Source: Alphaproteobacteria bacterium (GTDB lineage: Bacteria > Pseudomonadota > Alphaproteobacteria > Micavibrionales > UBA2020). From it: a stretch of DNA of 64,000 nt. Where the stretch lies: contig JAIOQI010000064.1 in the NCBI GenBank assembly GCA_021413445.1, forward strand, positions 1 to 64,000, in the 5' to 3' direction. The notes beneath the pieces were generated by a model that saw only the letters and a program-made list of their open reading frames with translations, searched no databases and was not told the DNA's origin. This document shows positions 27,380 through 34,645 of the stretch, one piece after another. The stretch's first letter is position 1. Each line of letters begins with the position of its first letter. The position numbers and the translations under genes were made by a program.

Positions 27380-28066
27380 ATGAAAAAGATGGTTCTGGTT
27401 GCTCTGGGTCTTCTGGTTATCGTCGGCGTTGTGCTGTTTTTGAATTTGGGCAGCGTGGTTAAAACGGCTATTGAAACGGCGGGCACCCAGGCGGCAGGCA
27501 CGGCGGTGCGCGTCAGCGGACTGAATCTTTCCCTGGCGGATAAAAAGGCGACCCTGCGCGGCCTGACCGTCGCCAACCCGCAGGGGTTCAAGACGGACGA
27601 CCTTTTGAAGGCTTCGGCGATCTCCGTGACGGTCGGCGACATCACGGACAAGGTCGTCACCATCAAGGAAATCGTCGTCGATGGCATGACCGTCGCTTAC
27701 GAGCTTGGGCCCCAGGGAACGAACTTCGACGCCATCCAGAAAAATTTGAAATCGTCCGCGCCGAAAACCCCGGCAGCGGGAGGCAGCAATGCCCCGGGCG
27801 TCATCATCGAGCGGCTCAGGATCATTCATGCGCAGGTCATCCCGACCATTGGCGGCGCGCAGGCGCCGGTCAGCCTGCCGGACATCGTCCTGAACAATAT
27901 CGGCAGCAAGAGCAATCCGGCGACGCCGACGCAGGTCGCAGCCAAAGTGATGAACCAGGTGATGTCCGCTTCATCCGCCGCGGCGATGAAATCCGGCCTG
28001 GCCGCCCCGCTGGACGAAGCCGTGGGCAAGGTCAAAGAAGGCTTAAAAGGTATTTTCTCCAAGTAA
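27380..28066 (+). CDS. AsmA-like membrane-anchored periplasmic protein
   Basis: 228 residues. N-terminal membrane anchor (about 4-26, V-L-V-A-L-G-L-L-V-I-V-G-V-V-L-F), then a periplasmic portion with V-R-V-S-G-L-N-L-S-L-A-D-K-K-A-T-L-R-G-L-T-V-A-N-P and V-T-I-K-E-I-V-V-D-G, patterns common to the first beta-strands of AsmA/DUF748-type lipid-transfer proteins. It is far shorter than true AsmA proteins, so it may be a small relative that helps outer-membrane assembly. GAGAGGGA ribosome site. The next gene starts 19 bases on and also encodes a membrane-anchored periplasmic protein. Confidence 0.7.
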   Translation: MKKMVLVALGLLVIVGVVLFLNLGSVVKTAIETAGTQAAGTAVRVSGLNLSLADKKATLRGLTVANPQGFKTDDLLKASAISVTVGDITDKVVTIKEIVVDGMTVAYELGPQGTNFDAIQKNLKSSAPKTPAAGGSNAPGVIIERLRIIHAQVIPTIGGAQAPVSLPDIVLNNIGSKSNPATPTQVAAKVMNQVMSASSAAAMKSGLAAPLDEAVGKVKEGLKGIFSK

Positions 28067-28084
28067 AGAGGCAGGGTAGATAGG

Positions 28085-28753
28085 GTGGATAAGGTGGATC
28101 ATCCGACGCAAGGCCGCGGTTTTTTCAAGACCCTCTGTCTGGTGATCGTCGTCGTTGCGGTGACTGCCGTCGCGACGGTCCAGCTGACCACCGCCTATTT
28201 GTTCCCTAAATCCTTCAAGCCGGTGGAGCTGAACCACAAGGAACGGCAGGAGCTCGAAGCCAAGCTCAGGAGCCTGAAGTTCGACCTGCGCACAGGTCCG
28301 CCGGCAGAACAAAAGGCCCCGGCGGCGGTTCTTGAGCCGCAGCGGTACAGCGAAGCGGGAGCCTCGCGGGAAGTTAGTTTTTCGGAGCGCGAGGTTAACG
28401 CCCTGATCGCCAACAACACTGATCTGTCTGACAAACTGGCGATCGATTTTTCGCGGGATTTGGTCAGCGCCAGCGTCCTGATGCCGCTGGACCCGGAGAT
28501 GCCCGTGTTCGGCGGAAAGACGCTGAAGCTGGCGGCTGGGCTCGAGCTCTATTACAAGAACGGCAAACCGGTGGTTGTCCTGGAGGGGGTCAGCCTGTGG
28601 GGCGTGCCCCTTCCCAACAGCTGGCTGGGGAACCTGAAAAACATCGACCTGGTGCATGAATTCGGCGATGAAGGTTTCTGGAAGGCTTTTGCGGACGGGG
28701 TCGCCGACATTTCGGTCGGCGACGGCAGCCTGACACTCAAACTCAAGGAATAG
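28085..28753 (+). CDS. single-pass membrane protein of unknown function
   Basis: 222 residues from GTG 28085, preceded by GAGGCAGGG. One transmembrane segment (about 17-38), then a periplasmic domain with Y-L-F-P-K-S-F-K-P-V-E-L, an E-V-N-A-L-I-A motif and an amphipathic C-terminal part ending in T-L-K-L-K-E. Similar small anchored proteins are conserved in several proteobacteria without a proven function. Operonic with the AsmA-like gene; the pair may act together at the envelope. Confidence 0.65.
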   Translation: MDKVDHPTQGRGFFKTLCLVIVVVAVTAVATVQLTTAYLFPKSFKPVELNHKERQELEAKLRSLKFDLRTGPPAEQKAPAAVLEPQRYSEAGASREVSFSEREVNALIANNTDLSDKLAIDFSRDLVSASVLMPLDPEMPVFGGKTLKLAAGLELYYKNGKPVVVLEGVSLWGVPLPNSWLGNLKNIDLVHEFGDEGFWKAFADGVADISVGDGSLTLKLKE

Positions 28754-28761
28754 CTTCGCGC

Positions 28762-29508
28762 TCAGGCGCCCGGCTTGAATTTTCGCGGCCCGCTGGCGGT
28801 ATTGTCGTTGCCGGCCGGCGGAAATTTGGCGCGGACGATGCCCAATGCTTTGTCCAGCGCTTCGGCCGGGTTCAGGCCGGTCGTGTCCAGGATATGGGCG
28901 TCGGCGGCGGCGCGCAGCGGCGAGATCTTGCGGCTGCTGTCGCGGTGGTCGCGCCCGTTAATATCCTTCAATACCGTTTCCTGCGTCAGATTGGGATCGC
29001 GTTTTTTCAATTCCTCGAAGCGGCGGCGCGCGCGCTCTTCCGGCGTGGCGGTGACGAAAAACTTGATGTCCGCGGCGGGGCAGACCACGGTGCCGATGTC
29101 GCGCCCGTCGAGCACCACGCCGGCGGCATTCCCCGGCGGGTTTTTGGTGAAGCCGTCCTGATAGCGGCGCACGGCGGCGCGCACTTCGGGAATCACGGAA
29201 ACCTTGGCGGCGGCTTCCGCCACGGCGGGGCTGCGCAGCGCGGCGTCGGTCAGCGCTGCCGGCGTCAGATGCTTGAGGATCTCCAGCGCCGGCGCGATGT
29301 CTTCAAGCTTTGCCGGGTCGCCGCCAGCTTTCAGCGTGTCCAGCGCCACGATGCGGTAAAGCGCGCCGGTGTCCAGATAGGCATATCCCAGCTGCGCCGC
29401 CAGCGCTTTGGCGAGCGTGCCCTTGCCGCTGGCGGCAGGACCGTCCACGGCGATAACGACGATATGTTTCGGCGGCATATCTGATTTTTTAAACGCATCC
29501 GTGAGCAC
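28762..29508 (-). CDS. cmk: cytidylate kinase
   Basis: About 248 residues. I choose GTG 29508: AAGGAG (29515-29520) is exactly 6 bases upstream of it, whereas the ATG at 29514 touches the same site. A second ATG at 29478 has no ribosome site. The P-loop reads D-G-P-A-A-S-G-K-G-T, followed by L-G-Y-A-Y-L-D-T-G-A-L-Y-R (nucleotide monophosphate binding), L-D-G-R-D-I-G-T-V-V and the lid motif E-R-A-R-R-R. It converts CMP and dCMP to diphosphates. It is convergent with the preceding membrane-protein gene (8 bases between stops). The C-terminal tail G-P-R-K-F-K-P-G-A is an extension beyond the usual core. Confidence 0.93.
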   Translation of the reverse strand: MLTDAFKKSDMPPKHIVVIAVDGPAASGKGTLAKALAAQLGYAYLDTGALYRIVALDTLKAGGDPAKLEDIAPALEILKHLTPAALTDAALRSPAVAEAAAKVSVIPEVRAAVRRYQDGFTKNPPGNAAGVVLDGRDIGTVVCPAADIKFFVTATPEERARRRFEELKKRDPNLTQETVLKDINGRDHRDSSRKISPLRAAADAHILDTTGLNPAEALDKALGIVRAKFPPAGNDNTASGPRKFKPGA

Positions 29509-29590
29509 GGCCATCTCCTTGGGAATTTCCCGAAGCTTAACATAACGCTAAAGCAAAACAAGGGAAAAGATGCGCGGCGGAGGCCCGTAT

Positions 29591-30142
29591 TTATACGACG
29601 GGATAGCTGACGGAGAGCACCTTGAGCGTTTCCGGGCCGGAGCCGACGCGCAGCTGCACCGTGTCGCCCGCCTGCGATTTCATCAGCGCCTTCGCGACGG
29701 GGGAAAGCCAGCTGATCTTGCCTTTCGACACATCGGCCTCATCGGGGCCGACCAGGGTGACGGTATGCTCCGTGCCGTCTTCGCGCGCGTAAGCGACGGT
29801 GGCGCCGAAGAACACCCGCTCAAGCCCCTGCTGTTTTCTGGGATCGACCACCTCGGCGCTCTCCAGCCGTTTGGTCAGGTAGCGCAGGCGGCGGTCGATT
29901 TCGCGCAGGCGTTTCTTGCCGTAGAGGTAGTCGCCGTTCTCCGAGCGGTCGCCGTTGCCCGCTGCCCAGGAGACAATCTCGACGACCTTCGGGCGCTCGT
30001 CGCGGAGCAGTCGGCGCAGTTCCTCCTCCAGCATGGCGAACCCGCCCGGCGTCATGTAGTTCTTGACGTCGGCGGGAAGCTGCTCTTCCGGCTCGTCCAG
30101 ATCTTCTTCTGAATCGGTCTCTGTAGTAAGCCCTTGCGTCAC
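29591..30142 (-). CDS. greB: GreB-type transcription elongation factor
   Basis: 183 residues. An acidic N-terminal extension (E-D-L-D-E-P-E-E) precedes the coiled-coil GreA/GreB N-domain (M-T-P-G-G-F-A-M-L-E-E-E-L-R-R-L) with G-D-R-S-E-N-G-D-Y at its tip, where the acidic residues reach the RNA polymerase active site. The C-domain contains V-F-F-G-A-T-V, V-G-P-D-E-A-D and the I-S-W-L-S-P-V-A-K-A-L pattern that favours GreB over GreA. It stimulates cleavage of backtracked transcripts. It overlaps the upstream secreted-protein gene by 4 bases. Confidence 0.88.
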   Translation of the reverse strand: MTQGLTTETDSEEDLDEPEEQLPADVKNYMTPGGFAMLEEELRRLLRDERPKVVEIVSWAAGNGDRSENGDYLYGKKRLREIDRRLRYLTKRLESAEVVDPRKQQGLERVFFGATVAYAREDGTEHTVTLVGPDEADVSKGKISWLSPVAKALMKSQAGDTVQLRVGSGPETLKVLSVSYPVV

Positions 30143-30690
30143 TTAACCGGCAGCATCAGGTGCTCATACGGCGTCCCTGCCCACATCACATAGGGTTTGG
30201 CCGGATCCGCCTTGGCGTCCCTGGGGTAGCTTTCCAGCATGGCTTTGGCGTCCGATCCCACGATCATCACGTGAGAACCGGTCTTGATCCAGTTATTGTC
30301 GGCGGTTTTTTTGGTGGCGTAAGGATCTGTATTGCTTGCTCCGTTATCGCCTTTCAGCATGTAGATGAAGCCCAGCTTCTGCGGCGCCGGCCCGTGCGTC
30401 TGCCAGGCGTCAACCCATTCCATGGCCGCTTTGTCAGCGCACATCGGGGAGCCGCCCGGGTCCATGCAGGTGAACCCGTTGTCCCCCTGCTGCACGGCGT
30501 GCATCTTGCCATCAGCGCCCATATTCATGACGGTGGCGTGCTCAAGCACATTTTTGGGTGCAGCTTTATTCAGGAGCTTCATAAGTTTCTTGTCGCTGAT
30601 CGTTGCCTGATCGGCATGGGCGGGGTTGGCCAGGGCCATCGCCAATAATCCGAGAGCGGCACAGCAGGATAATTCCAGTTTTCTACGCAT
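30139..30690 (-). CDS. secreted protein of unknown function
   Basis: 183 residues with a clear Sec signal peptide (M-R-R-K then hydrophobic to A-H-A, cleavage near residue 26). The mature part includes F-T-C-M-D-P-G-G-S-P-M-C-A-D-K-A-A-M-E-W (two Cys that could pair), G-F-I-Y-M-L-K-G-D-N-G-A-S-N-T-D-P, H-V-M-I-V-G and M-W-A-G-T-P-Y-E-H-L-M-L-P-V. I do not assign a name. It may share a transcript with greB. Confidence 0.7.
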   Translation of the reverse strand: MRRKLELSCCAALGLLAMALANPAHADQATISDKKLMKLLNKAAPKNVLEHATVMNMGADGKMHAVQQGDNGFTCMDPGGSPMCADKAAMEWVDAWQTHGPAPQKLGFIYMLKGDNGASNTDPYATKKTADNNWIKTGSHVMIVGSDAKAMLESYPRDAKADPAKPYVMWAGTPYEHLMLPVK

Positions 30691-30781
30691 CGGTGACTCC
30701 TTCGTTTGTGTTTAGTGTTATTAATATAATTGGAGCGAAGAACTTTGCAAGGTAACGCTTATTACCCAAATGTTACCGAAG

Positions 30782-30808
30782 AAACAAAAAAGCACCCCAC
30801 GGGGTGCT
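30782..30808 (-). terminator. rho-independent terminator
   Basis: AGCACCCC (30791-30798) and GGGGTGCT (30801-30808) make a 7-8-base stem. On the minus strand it is followed by TTTTTTGTTT. It ends transcription arriving from the right, i.e. from the structured segment at 30.8-31.0 kb. Confidence 0.8.
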
Positions 30809-30973
30809 GTTAAGTATTTGAAAAGCCCTGGGGGATAATCATTGATTGAATAAGTCATTGATGACACAGCCACTATTTCCGGTCCTTCCAATTAGCTACC
30901 CCCACCCGAGGCCCCAGTCCCAAAACATAAATTTTGGGATTCGAACGCCCGTTTATTTCGGGGGTGAGTCGGC
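30782..30973 (-). ncRNA. candidate structured small RNA at left end of the island
   Basis: No coding frame fits this 190-base stretch, yet it lies between a promoter-like sequence (-10 TATAGT at 30980-30985) and a strong terminator (30782-30808) on the minus strand. The predicted RNA has an 8-base hairpin TCCCAAAA/TTTTGGGA around 30919-30940, a GTTCGAATCCC segment like a tRNA T-arm, a G-rich block able to pair with the 5' CACCCCC block, and two direct CATTGAT repeats. I looked for tmRNA, SRP, RNase P and 6S signatures and did not recognise one. The minus frame also reads 35 codons without a stop but has no start codon. Confidence 0.45.
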
Positions 30974-30979
30974 GATATG

Positions 30980-31008
30980 ACTATAGTGGATTTTGCAATC
31001 AATTGCAA
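30980..31008 (-). promoter_or_regulatory. promoter overlapped by TTGCAATTGATTGCAA palindrome
   Basis: On the minus strand TTGCAA (31003-31008), a 17-base spacer and TATAGT (30980-30985). The -35 and spacer are formed by a 9+2+9 inverted repeat TTTTGCAAT-CA-ATTGCAAAA (30991-31010), a likely dimeric operator, copies of which recur near 51.9 and 54.0 kb. Confidence 0.5.
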
Positions 31009-31062
31009 AAAATTGCGGCTCACTTGCTAGAAATGGCCAGAATACAAGCCCTCATAACGAGA

Positions 31063-31533
31063 CTAATGAGTTGCTTTAAGCTGCCTATATTCTTGAGCTA
31101 GCGACGTAAGATTAAGTTGCGCGCCCTTTGGTTGCGACATTACAGGATAAGTAGAATAAACCAATTCGATAAAATCTTTGAAATTAAGATTAGCTGTTAC
31201 CCTTATAATATCATCAATGATTCTAATTTCCCCCGGCGATAGATCAAAAGTTGTTGGCTCTGTTTTAACCCGTACCACTTCCTTAGGGGCACCATACATA
31301 TTGTTTGACAAACAAACCTCAAGACCATCATTCGCCTTCACAGCATTGATTACATCGTCAACGTAGGGACCGTAGTAATTAAACTTCCACTGAATACCCG
31401 TGATCGATCTTTCCTGTTCAATAGCAGCTTTCCAGTCTGCAAGATAAAGTATCTTGTTGAGGCGGGCTTTAGAAAGATCGCTCTTATAAGGATATTTTGC
31501 ACAGACATACAGGATAGAATCTAGTAAGCTCAT
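31063..31533 (-). CDS. Panacea-domain (SocA/DUF4065-like) antitoxin-type protein
   Basis: 156 residues. N-terminal S-K-A-R-L-N-K-I-L-Y-L-A-D-W, then G-I-Q-W-K-F-N-Y-Y-G-P-Y-V-D-D-V-I-N-A, and a C-terminal helix with F-K-D-F-I-E-L-V-Y-S-T-Y-P-V: the pattern of the Panacea/DUF4065 fold (SocA, GepA). These proteins neutralise very different toxins or act as proteolysis adaptors. Its first base overlaps the last base of the upstream membrane/GAF gene, so the two are translationally coupled, as in toxin-antitoxin pairs. AT-rich compared with the chromosomal genes to the left. Confidence 0.78.
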   Translation of the reverse strand: MSLLDSILYVCAKYPYKSDLSKARLNKILYLADWKAAIEQERSITGIQWKFNYYGPYVDDVINAVKANDGLEVCLSNNMYGAPKEVVRVKTEPTTFDLSPGEIRIIDDIIRVTANLNFKDFIELVYSTYPVMSQPKGAQLNLTSLAQEYRQLKATH

Positions 31534-32369
31534 TACAGCCCCCTCTCGCGGTTTTCAGATGGCATTTTGCGTACAGAAATCATTTGAGCAAGGACTTTCC
31601 CCTCTTCTGATTCTAGCATAGTTTTAATTTTTTTCATGCGAAACCCTTCCGGCTGTTTGCTTTCAAACAAGATAATCGCATTACTTCTGGAATTTCCTGG
31701 ATTTTGTGTGCGGACACAATAAAAGGAGCGAGCTTTAAATCTAATCCCGTTAAGCTCGGTATCTGGCAAGGCAATTCCATTACTCATCAAAGCTTGTTTG
31801 TATTCATCTAATGATTTATCTGGATCGGGGAGTTTTTCAACGTAATAGTTATCATTATCGCCCTGCCAAGCTTTTCCAATTACGCCTAAAGCTCTTTGGT
31901 ATAGTGTACGCCCTCCAAACATATAATGGCTGTCCTGATGAAATCTGCCAATCCGATAAAATACATTATCTCCTTCGTCGTATTTATAAACGCTTACTCT
32001 ATGAGCATGATTAAATTTAAACCCCTTTCCTATTATTGAGAGAAGGGTATTCATGTTTTCCTCAGGGCTATTTTCTGAATATCCCCCTAGAATGTCTTCA
32101 TATAAATCTACTTTTTTCTTTAAATCATTTTGATTTTTGTTCACTTGACGATTAGCGTAAAGCAAAAATAGAAAAACTCCAATGGGAAGCCATTGATCAA
32201 CCCCCTGAGCAACATTAGCCCTTAAAAAAGATTTGGCTGAAATTAATTCACTAAACTTCACTGAGAACACAGCCAGTGAACTTAAGAAAATAACACCGCG
32301 AAAAAAATTCACGCGTAGCCAATTAAGGCCAGATTGAAACCAATCTTTGCATACAGTTAAAAAGTCCAA
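31533..32369 (-). CDS. two-helix membrane protein with GAF-like domain (putative partner/toxin of Panacea protein)
   Basis: 278 residues. Two transmembrane helices (about 22-42 and 61-80, V-F-L-F-L-L-Y-A), then a short coiled linker and a soluble domain (about 105-260) with R-V-S-V-Y-K-Y-D-E, G-R-F-H, G-V-I-G-K-A-W and N-A-I-I-L-F-E-S-K, which resembles a GAF-type sensor fold. No enzyme motif is visible. Overlap with the Panacea gene suggests a toxin-antitoxin or sensor-effector pair acting at the membrane. It could also be a signalling sensor regulated by the antitoxin-like protein. No family name is claimed. Confidence 0.62.
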   Translation of the reverse strand: MDFLTVCKDWFQSGLNWLRVNFFRGVIFLSSLAVFSVKFSELISAKSFLRANVAQGVDQWLPIGVFLFLLYANRQVNKNQNDLKKKVDLYEDILGGYSENSPEENMNTLLSIIGKGFKFNHAHRVSVYKYDEGDNVFYRIGRFHQDSHYMFGGRTLYQRALGVIGKAWQGDNDNYYVEKLPDPDKSLDEYKQALMSNGIALPDTELNGIRFKARSFYCVRTQNPGNSRSNAIILFESKQPEGFRMKKIKTMLESEEGKVLAQMISVRKMPSENRERGL

Positions 32370-32512
32370 TTGAGCCTCATGTTCTGCTTAATACCTGTAT
32401 TAGTAGATGAAAAAATAACAGGCATCAAGTCATTAATTAGCAAGTTATATCAAGCATATGACGAATTTTCTTATCAAAAGCAAAGTGTGGCCATGTAAAC
32501 ATAAGATGCCGT

Positions 32513-33814
32513 CTATTCTAAAAACTCTTCCATATCGGGTATGCGCGTAAAGGCAATCTTGGTGCCCGTAAATGACTTTCCCTGATTGGGAGTCATACCT
32601 AGCAGGACAGTGTCTTTACCGAACTTTTGGTTTAACTGATCCATCGCTCTGGATATTTTTTCAGATTTAATGCGCTGTTGTGGCGCAATAGTGGGCGCAA
32701 ACAAATCGCCCTGAATGTGCAGGTCTTTTTCTGGCACCAGTCCATACAAGACAACATTCACTTTTTTAATCCGCGCACCCTTGGCTTCCCGCACTAAATC
32801 CGACCACATCTCTTCCAGCAGGCTCAGAAAAACAAAACTATCTTGTGCAGGTTGGCATACTGCTTCCAGCCCAAGACGGGGGCCATTCTCTACCCTAAAG
32901 GATACCGAGAACCTGCCTGCGCAATACTCCATGCGCCTGAGACGCGCAGTGGCTTTCATTGTCAGGCGTCGGGCAACCTGATAAGCCTGATGCGGTGGCC
33001 GCATATCCGGCGAGAGGACATGGCTATGCCCGACACTGCTGCGTTCCGTTTCTTGATCCGGCAGATCGTAGCCGCGCAGGTAGTACCACATCTTTTCGCC
33101 CCAGATGCTGCCCCAGACTGCACGCATGTGCTTGGGCTGAAGTTTCAGCAACGCATGCATATCATAGATGCCTGCATGATTAAGGCGCTTCTCCATATTC
33201 GCACCGATACCTGGCAGATCACGCAATGACAAGATATGCAGTCGATCCGGCAGTTCCTCCGGCATCAGGATCGTCAGGCCGTCGGGCTTTTGAAGATCGG
33301 TCGCGACCTTGGCAAGGTACTTGCTGGGTGCGATGCCGATGGAACAGCGCACGTATTCGCCGATGTTTTTTGCAAGACCAGACTTGATAGATTTTGCTAT
33401 CGCCGTGACGCGCTCCGGCGACATTTCATTTTTCATCAGCTTGCAGGCCATCTCATCAATCGAGCAAACGGCTGTTACGGGGATATGGCGGTCTATTTCA
33501 TCAAGGATACGCTCATGGAACTCAACGTAATGCTCATGCCGCCCCAGTACGCAGATCAGGCCCGGACACATCTTCTTGGCCTCGTAGACTGGCGTGCCGG
33601 TCTTAACACCAAAGGCTTTCGCTTCATAAGAGGCGGCAATGGCGCAGGTCGCCTCTGTCTCTACCGGAATGACCGCCACAGGCTTACCGCGCAGACGCGG
33701 ATCAAGCTGCTGCTCTACCGAGGCGAAGTAAGAATTAAAGTCTATGTAAAGCCAGCGAAGTTCAGCAGGCGGTGTAAACGCAGTATCTGACGTTATGGGT
33801 AGTTTATCATTCAT
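32513..33814 (-). CDS. Y-family (DinB/UmuC-type) translesion DNA polymerase
   Basis: 433 residues. Catalytic palm motifs Y-I-D-F-N-S-Y-F-A-S-V-E near the N-terminus and C-S-I-D-E-M-A (acidic pair replacing the usual S-x-D-E) are present, as are Y-E-A-K-A-F-G-V fingers, a helix-hairpin-helix (L-P-G-I-G-A-N-M-E-K-R-L) and a little-finger region. It copies past DNA lesions with low fidelity. This subgroup occurs on plasmids and mobile islands in alphaproteobacteria. A GTTC-N7-GTTC SOS box lies 19-33 bases before the ATG, so it should be DNA-damage inducible. Base composition is nearer to the chromosome than that of its neighbours. Confidence 0.88.
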   Translation of the reverse strand: MNDKLPITSDTAFTPPAELRWLYIDFNSYFASVEQQLDPRLRGKPVAVIPVETEATCAIAASYEAKAFGVKTGTPVYEAKKMCPGLICVLGRHEHYVEFHERILDEIDRHIPVTAVCSIDEMACKLMKNEMSPERVTAIAKSIKSGLAKNIGEYVRCSIGIAPSKYLAKVATDLQKPDGLTILMPEELPDRLHILSLRDLPGIGANMEKRLNHAGIYDMHALLKLQPKHMRAVWGSIWGEKMWYYLRGYDLPDQETERSSVGHSHVLSPDMRPPHQAYQVARRLTMKATARLRRMEYCAGRFSVSFRVENGPRLGLEAVCQPAQDSFVFLSLLEEMWSDLVREAKGARIKKVNVVLYGLVPEKDLHIQGDLFAPTIAPQQRIKSEKISRAMDQLNQKFGKDTVLLGMTPNQGKSFTGTKIAFTRIPDMEEFLE

Positions 33815-33832
33815 GAAAATTATTCGCCATCC

Positions 33833-33847
33833 GTTCCTTATTTGTTC
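33833..33847. promoter_or_regulatory. LexA (SOS) box of alphaproteobacterial type
   Basis: GTTC (33833-33836), seven bases, GTTC (33844-33847): exactly the GTTC-N7-GTTC direct repeat described for alphaproteobacterial LexA. It lies directly upstream of the translesion polymerase gene. TTTGTTC and GAACAAA next to it also form an inverted repeat. Confidence 0.65.
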
Positions 33848-33965
33848 TCATTCTGAACAAAGAGTCAAGGGCAAAAAGTCATCTATGGAACGACAGTTTT
33901 TCAACCTTAAAAGGCAGCTTAAAAATGACGTTTTTGCGGCTGGGACGGACGTTGGCTTGGGTGTT

Positions 33966-34631
33966 TCAAAGAAAATAATGTGGGAGTTCAAAACTCAGAA
34001 AAATGCACCTAGTCTTATGCCCGCCCATGATTAGTATATTCTGACTTGCGGGGCCGCTCCATTGATATGATCCATGTAATTTAAAATATGGCTGACATCT
34101 ATTTGGAACCTTGAAGTCATCTTCACTTCCAACATGCCATTCTCCACTTGGGACGATAGGGCCTTTTTTGACGCCGGGCACAACTGCCCCATCCCACCCC
34201 TTGCCGATTGGAAAGCAGCTACCGTGATAATGCGTTTCTAAGAGCAAATCTTGGTTAAGAGTAAAAATAGCTTGAAACTTAATAAGGAAGTTTTTTACTT
34301 TTCCTGTCGAGGTTTTTGAAGGAAACGCTAATCCTTCGGGAAGCCTCACGAATCCTTTCTGCATCGCTGCAAACATGGTTTTGAGAGCACGGTTGAACTT
34401 TTCAAGCCTTTCAATTTTTTCTTTGCTGTTCTTCTCTCTTAAAAACTCAAACTGAATCTGATTTAACGCCTCTTCAAATCCGTTGTCTTTATTATCCCAT
34501 AGCACCTTTTTTAGGTGAGGGTCTTGAAAAATCTCCGGACAAGATAGAAGGTATTCAAATACTTCTTTTCCAAGCCAGCCGCCCCAATTTCTACTAAATC
34601 CCGCTCCTGTTAAAAGTATAAAGTTGGGCAT
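33966..34631 (-). CDS. SIR2-like protein, C-terminally truncated
   Basis: Start at ATG 34631 (GGAAG site) gives 221 residues. The NAD-binding core is visible: L-L-T-G-A-G-F-S-R-N-W-G (6-17), I-F-T-L-N-Q-D-L-L-L-E (about 123), and Y-F-K-L-H-G-S-Y-Q-W (about 182) with the catalytic-type His. SIR2-like defence proteins degrade NAD when triggered. Here the frame stops shortly after I-L-I-M-G-G, where related proteins continue for roughly another 80-100 residues. No continuation is found in other frames of the following 150 bases, so the gene looks cut by a deletion. It is the last gene of the helicase-methylase operon. Activity is doubtful. Confidence 0.75.
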   Translation of the reverse strand: MPNFILLTGAGFSRNWGGWLGKEVFEYLLSCPEIFQDPHLKKVLWDNKDNGFEEALNQIQFEFLREKNSKEKIERLEKFNRALKTMFAAMQKGFVRLPEGLAFPSKTSTGKVKNFLIKFQAIFTLNQDLLLETHYHGSCFPIGKGWDGAVVPGVKKGPIVPSGEWHVGSEDDFKVPNRCQPYFKLHGSYQWSGPASQNILIMGGHKTRCIFLSFELPHYFL

Positions 34632-34645
34632 AGTTATACTTCCAA

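Noticed and set aside
30826-30836. CCCTGGGGGAT as the left attachment core of the tRNA-Glu element
   Set aside because: Joining it to the tRNA would not rebuild the acceptor stem or CCA; 11 bases in a G-rich context may be chance.
30810-30973. tmRNA (including the permuted alphaproteobacterial type), SRP RNA, 6S RNA
   Set aside because: No tag-coding segment, no GGAAGGAAGCAGCC-type loop, and no single long rod with a central bubble could be recognised.
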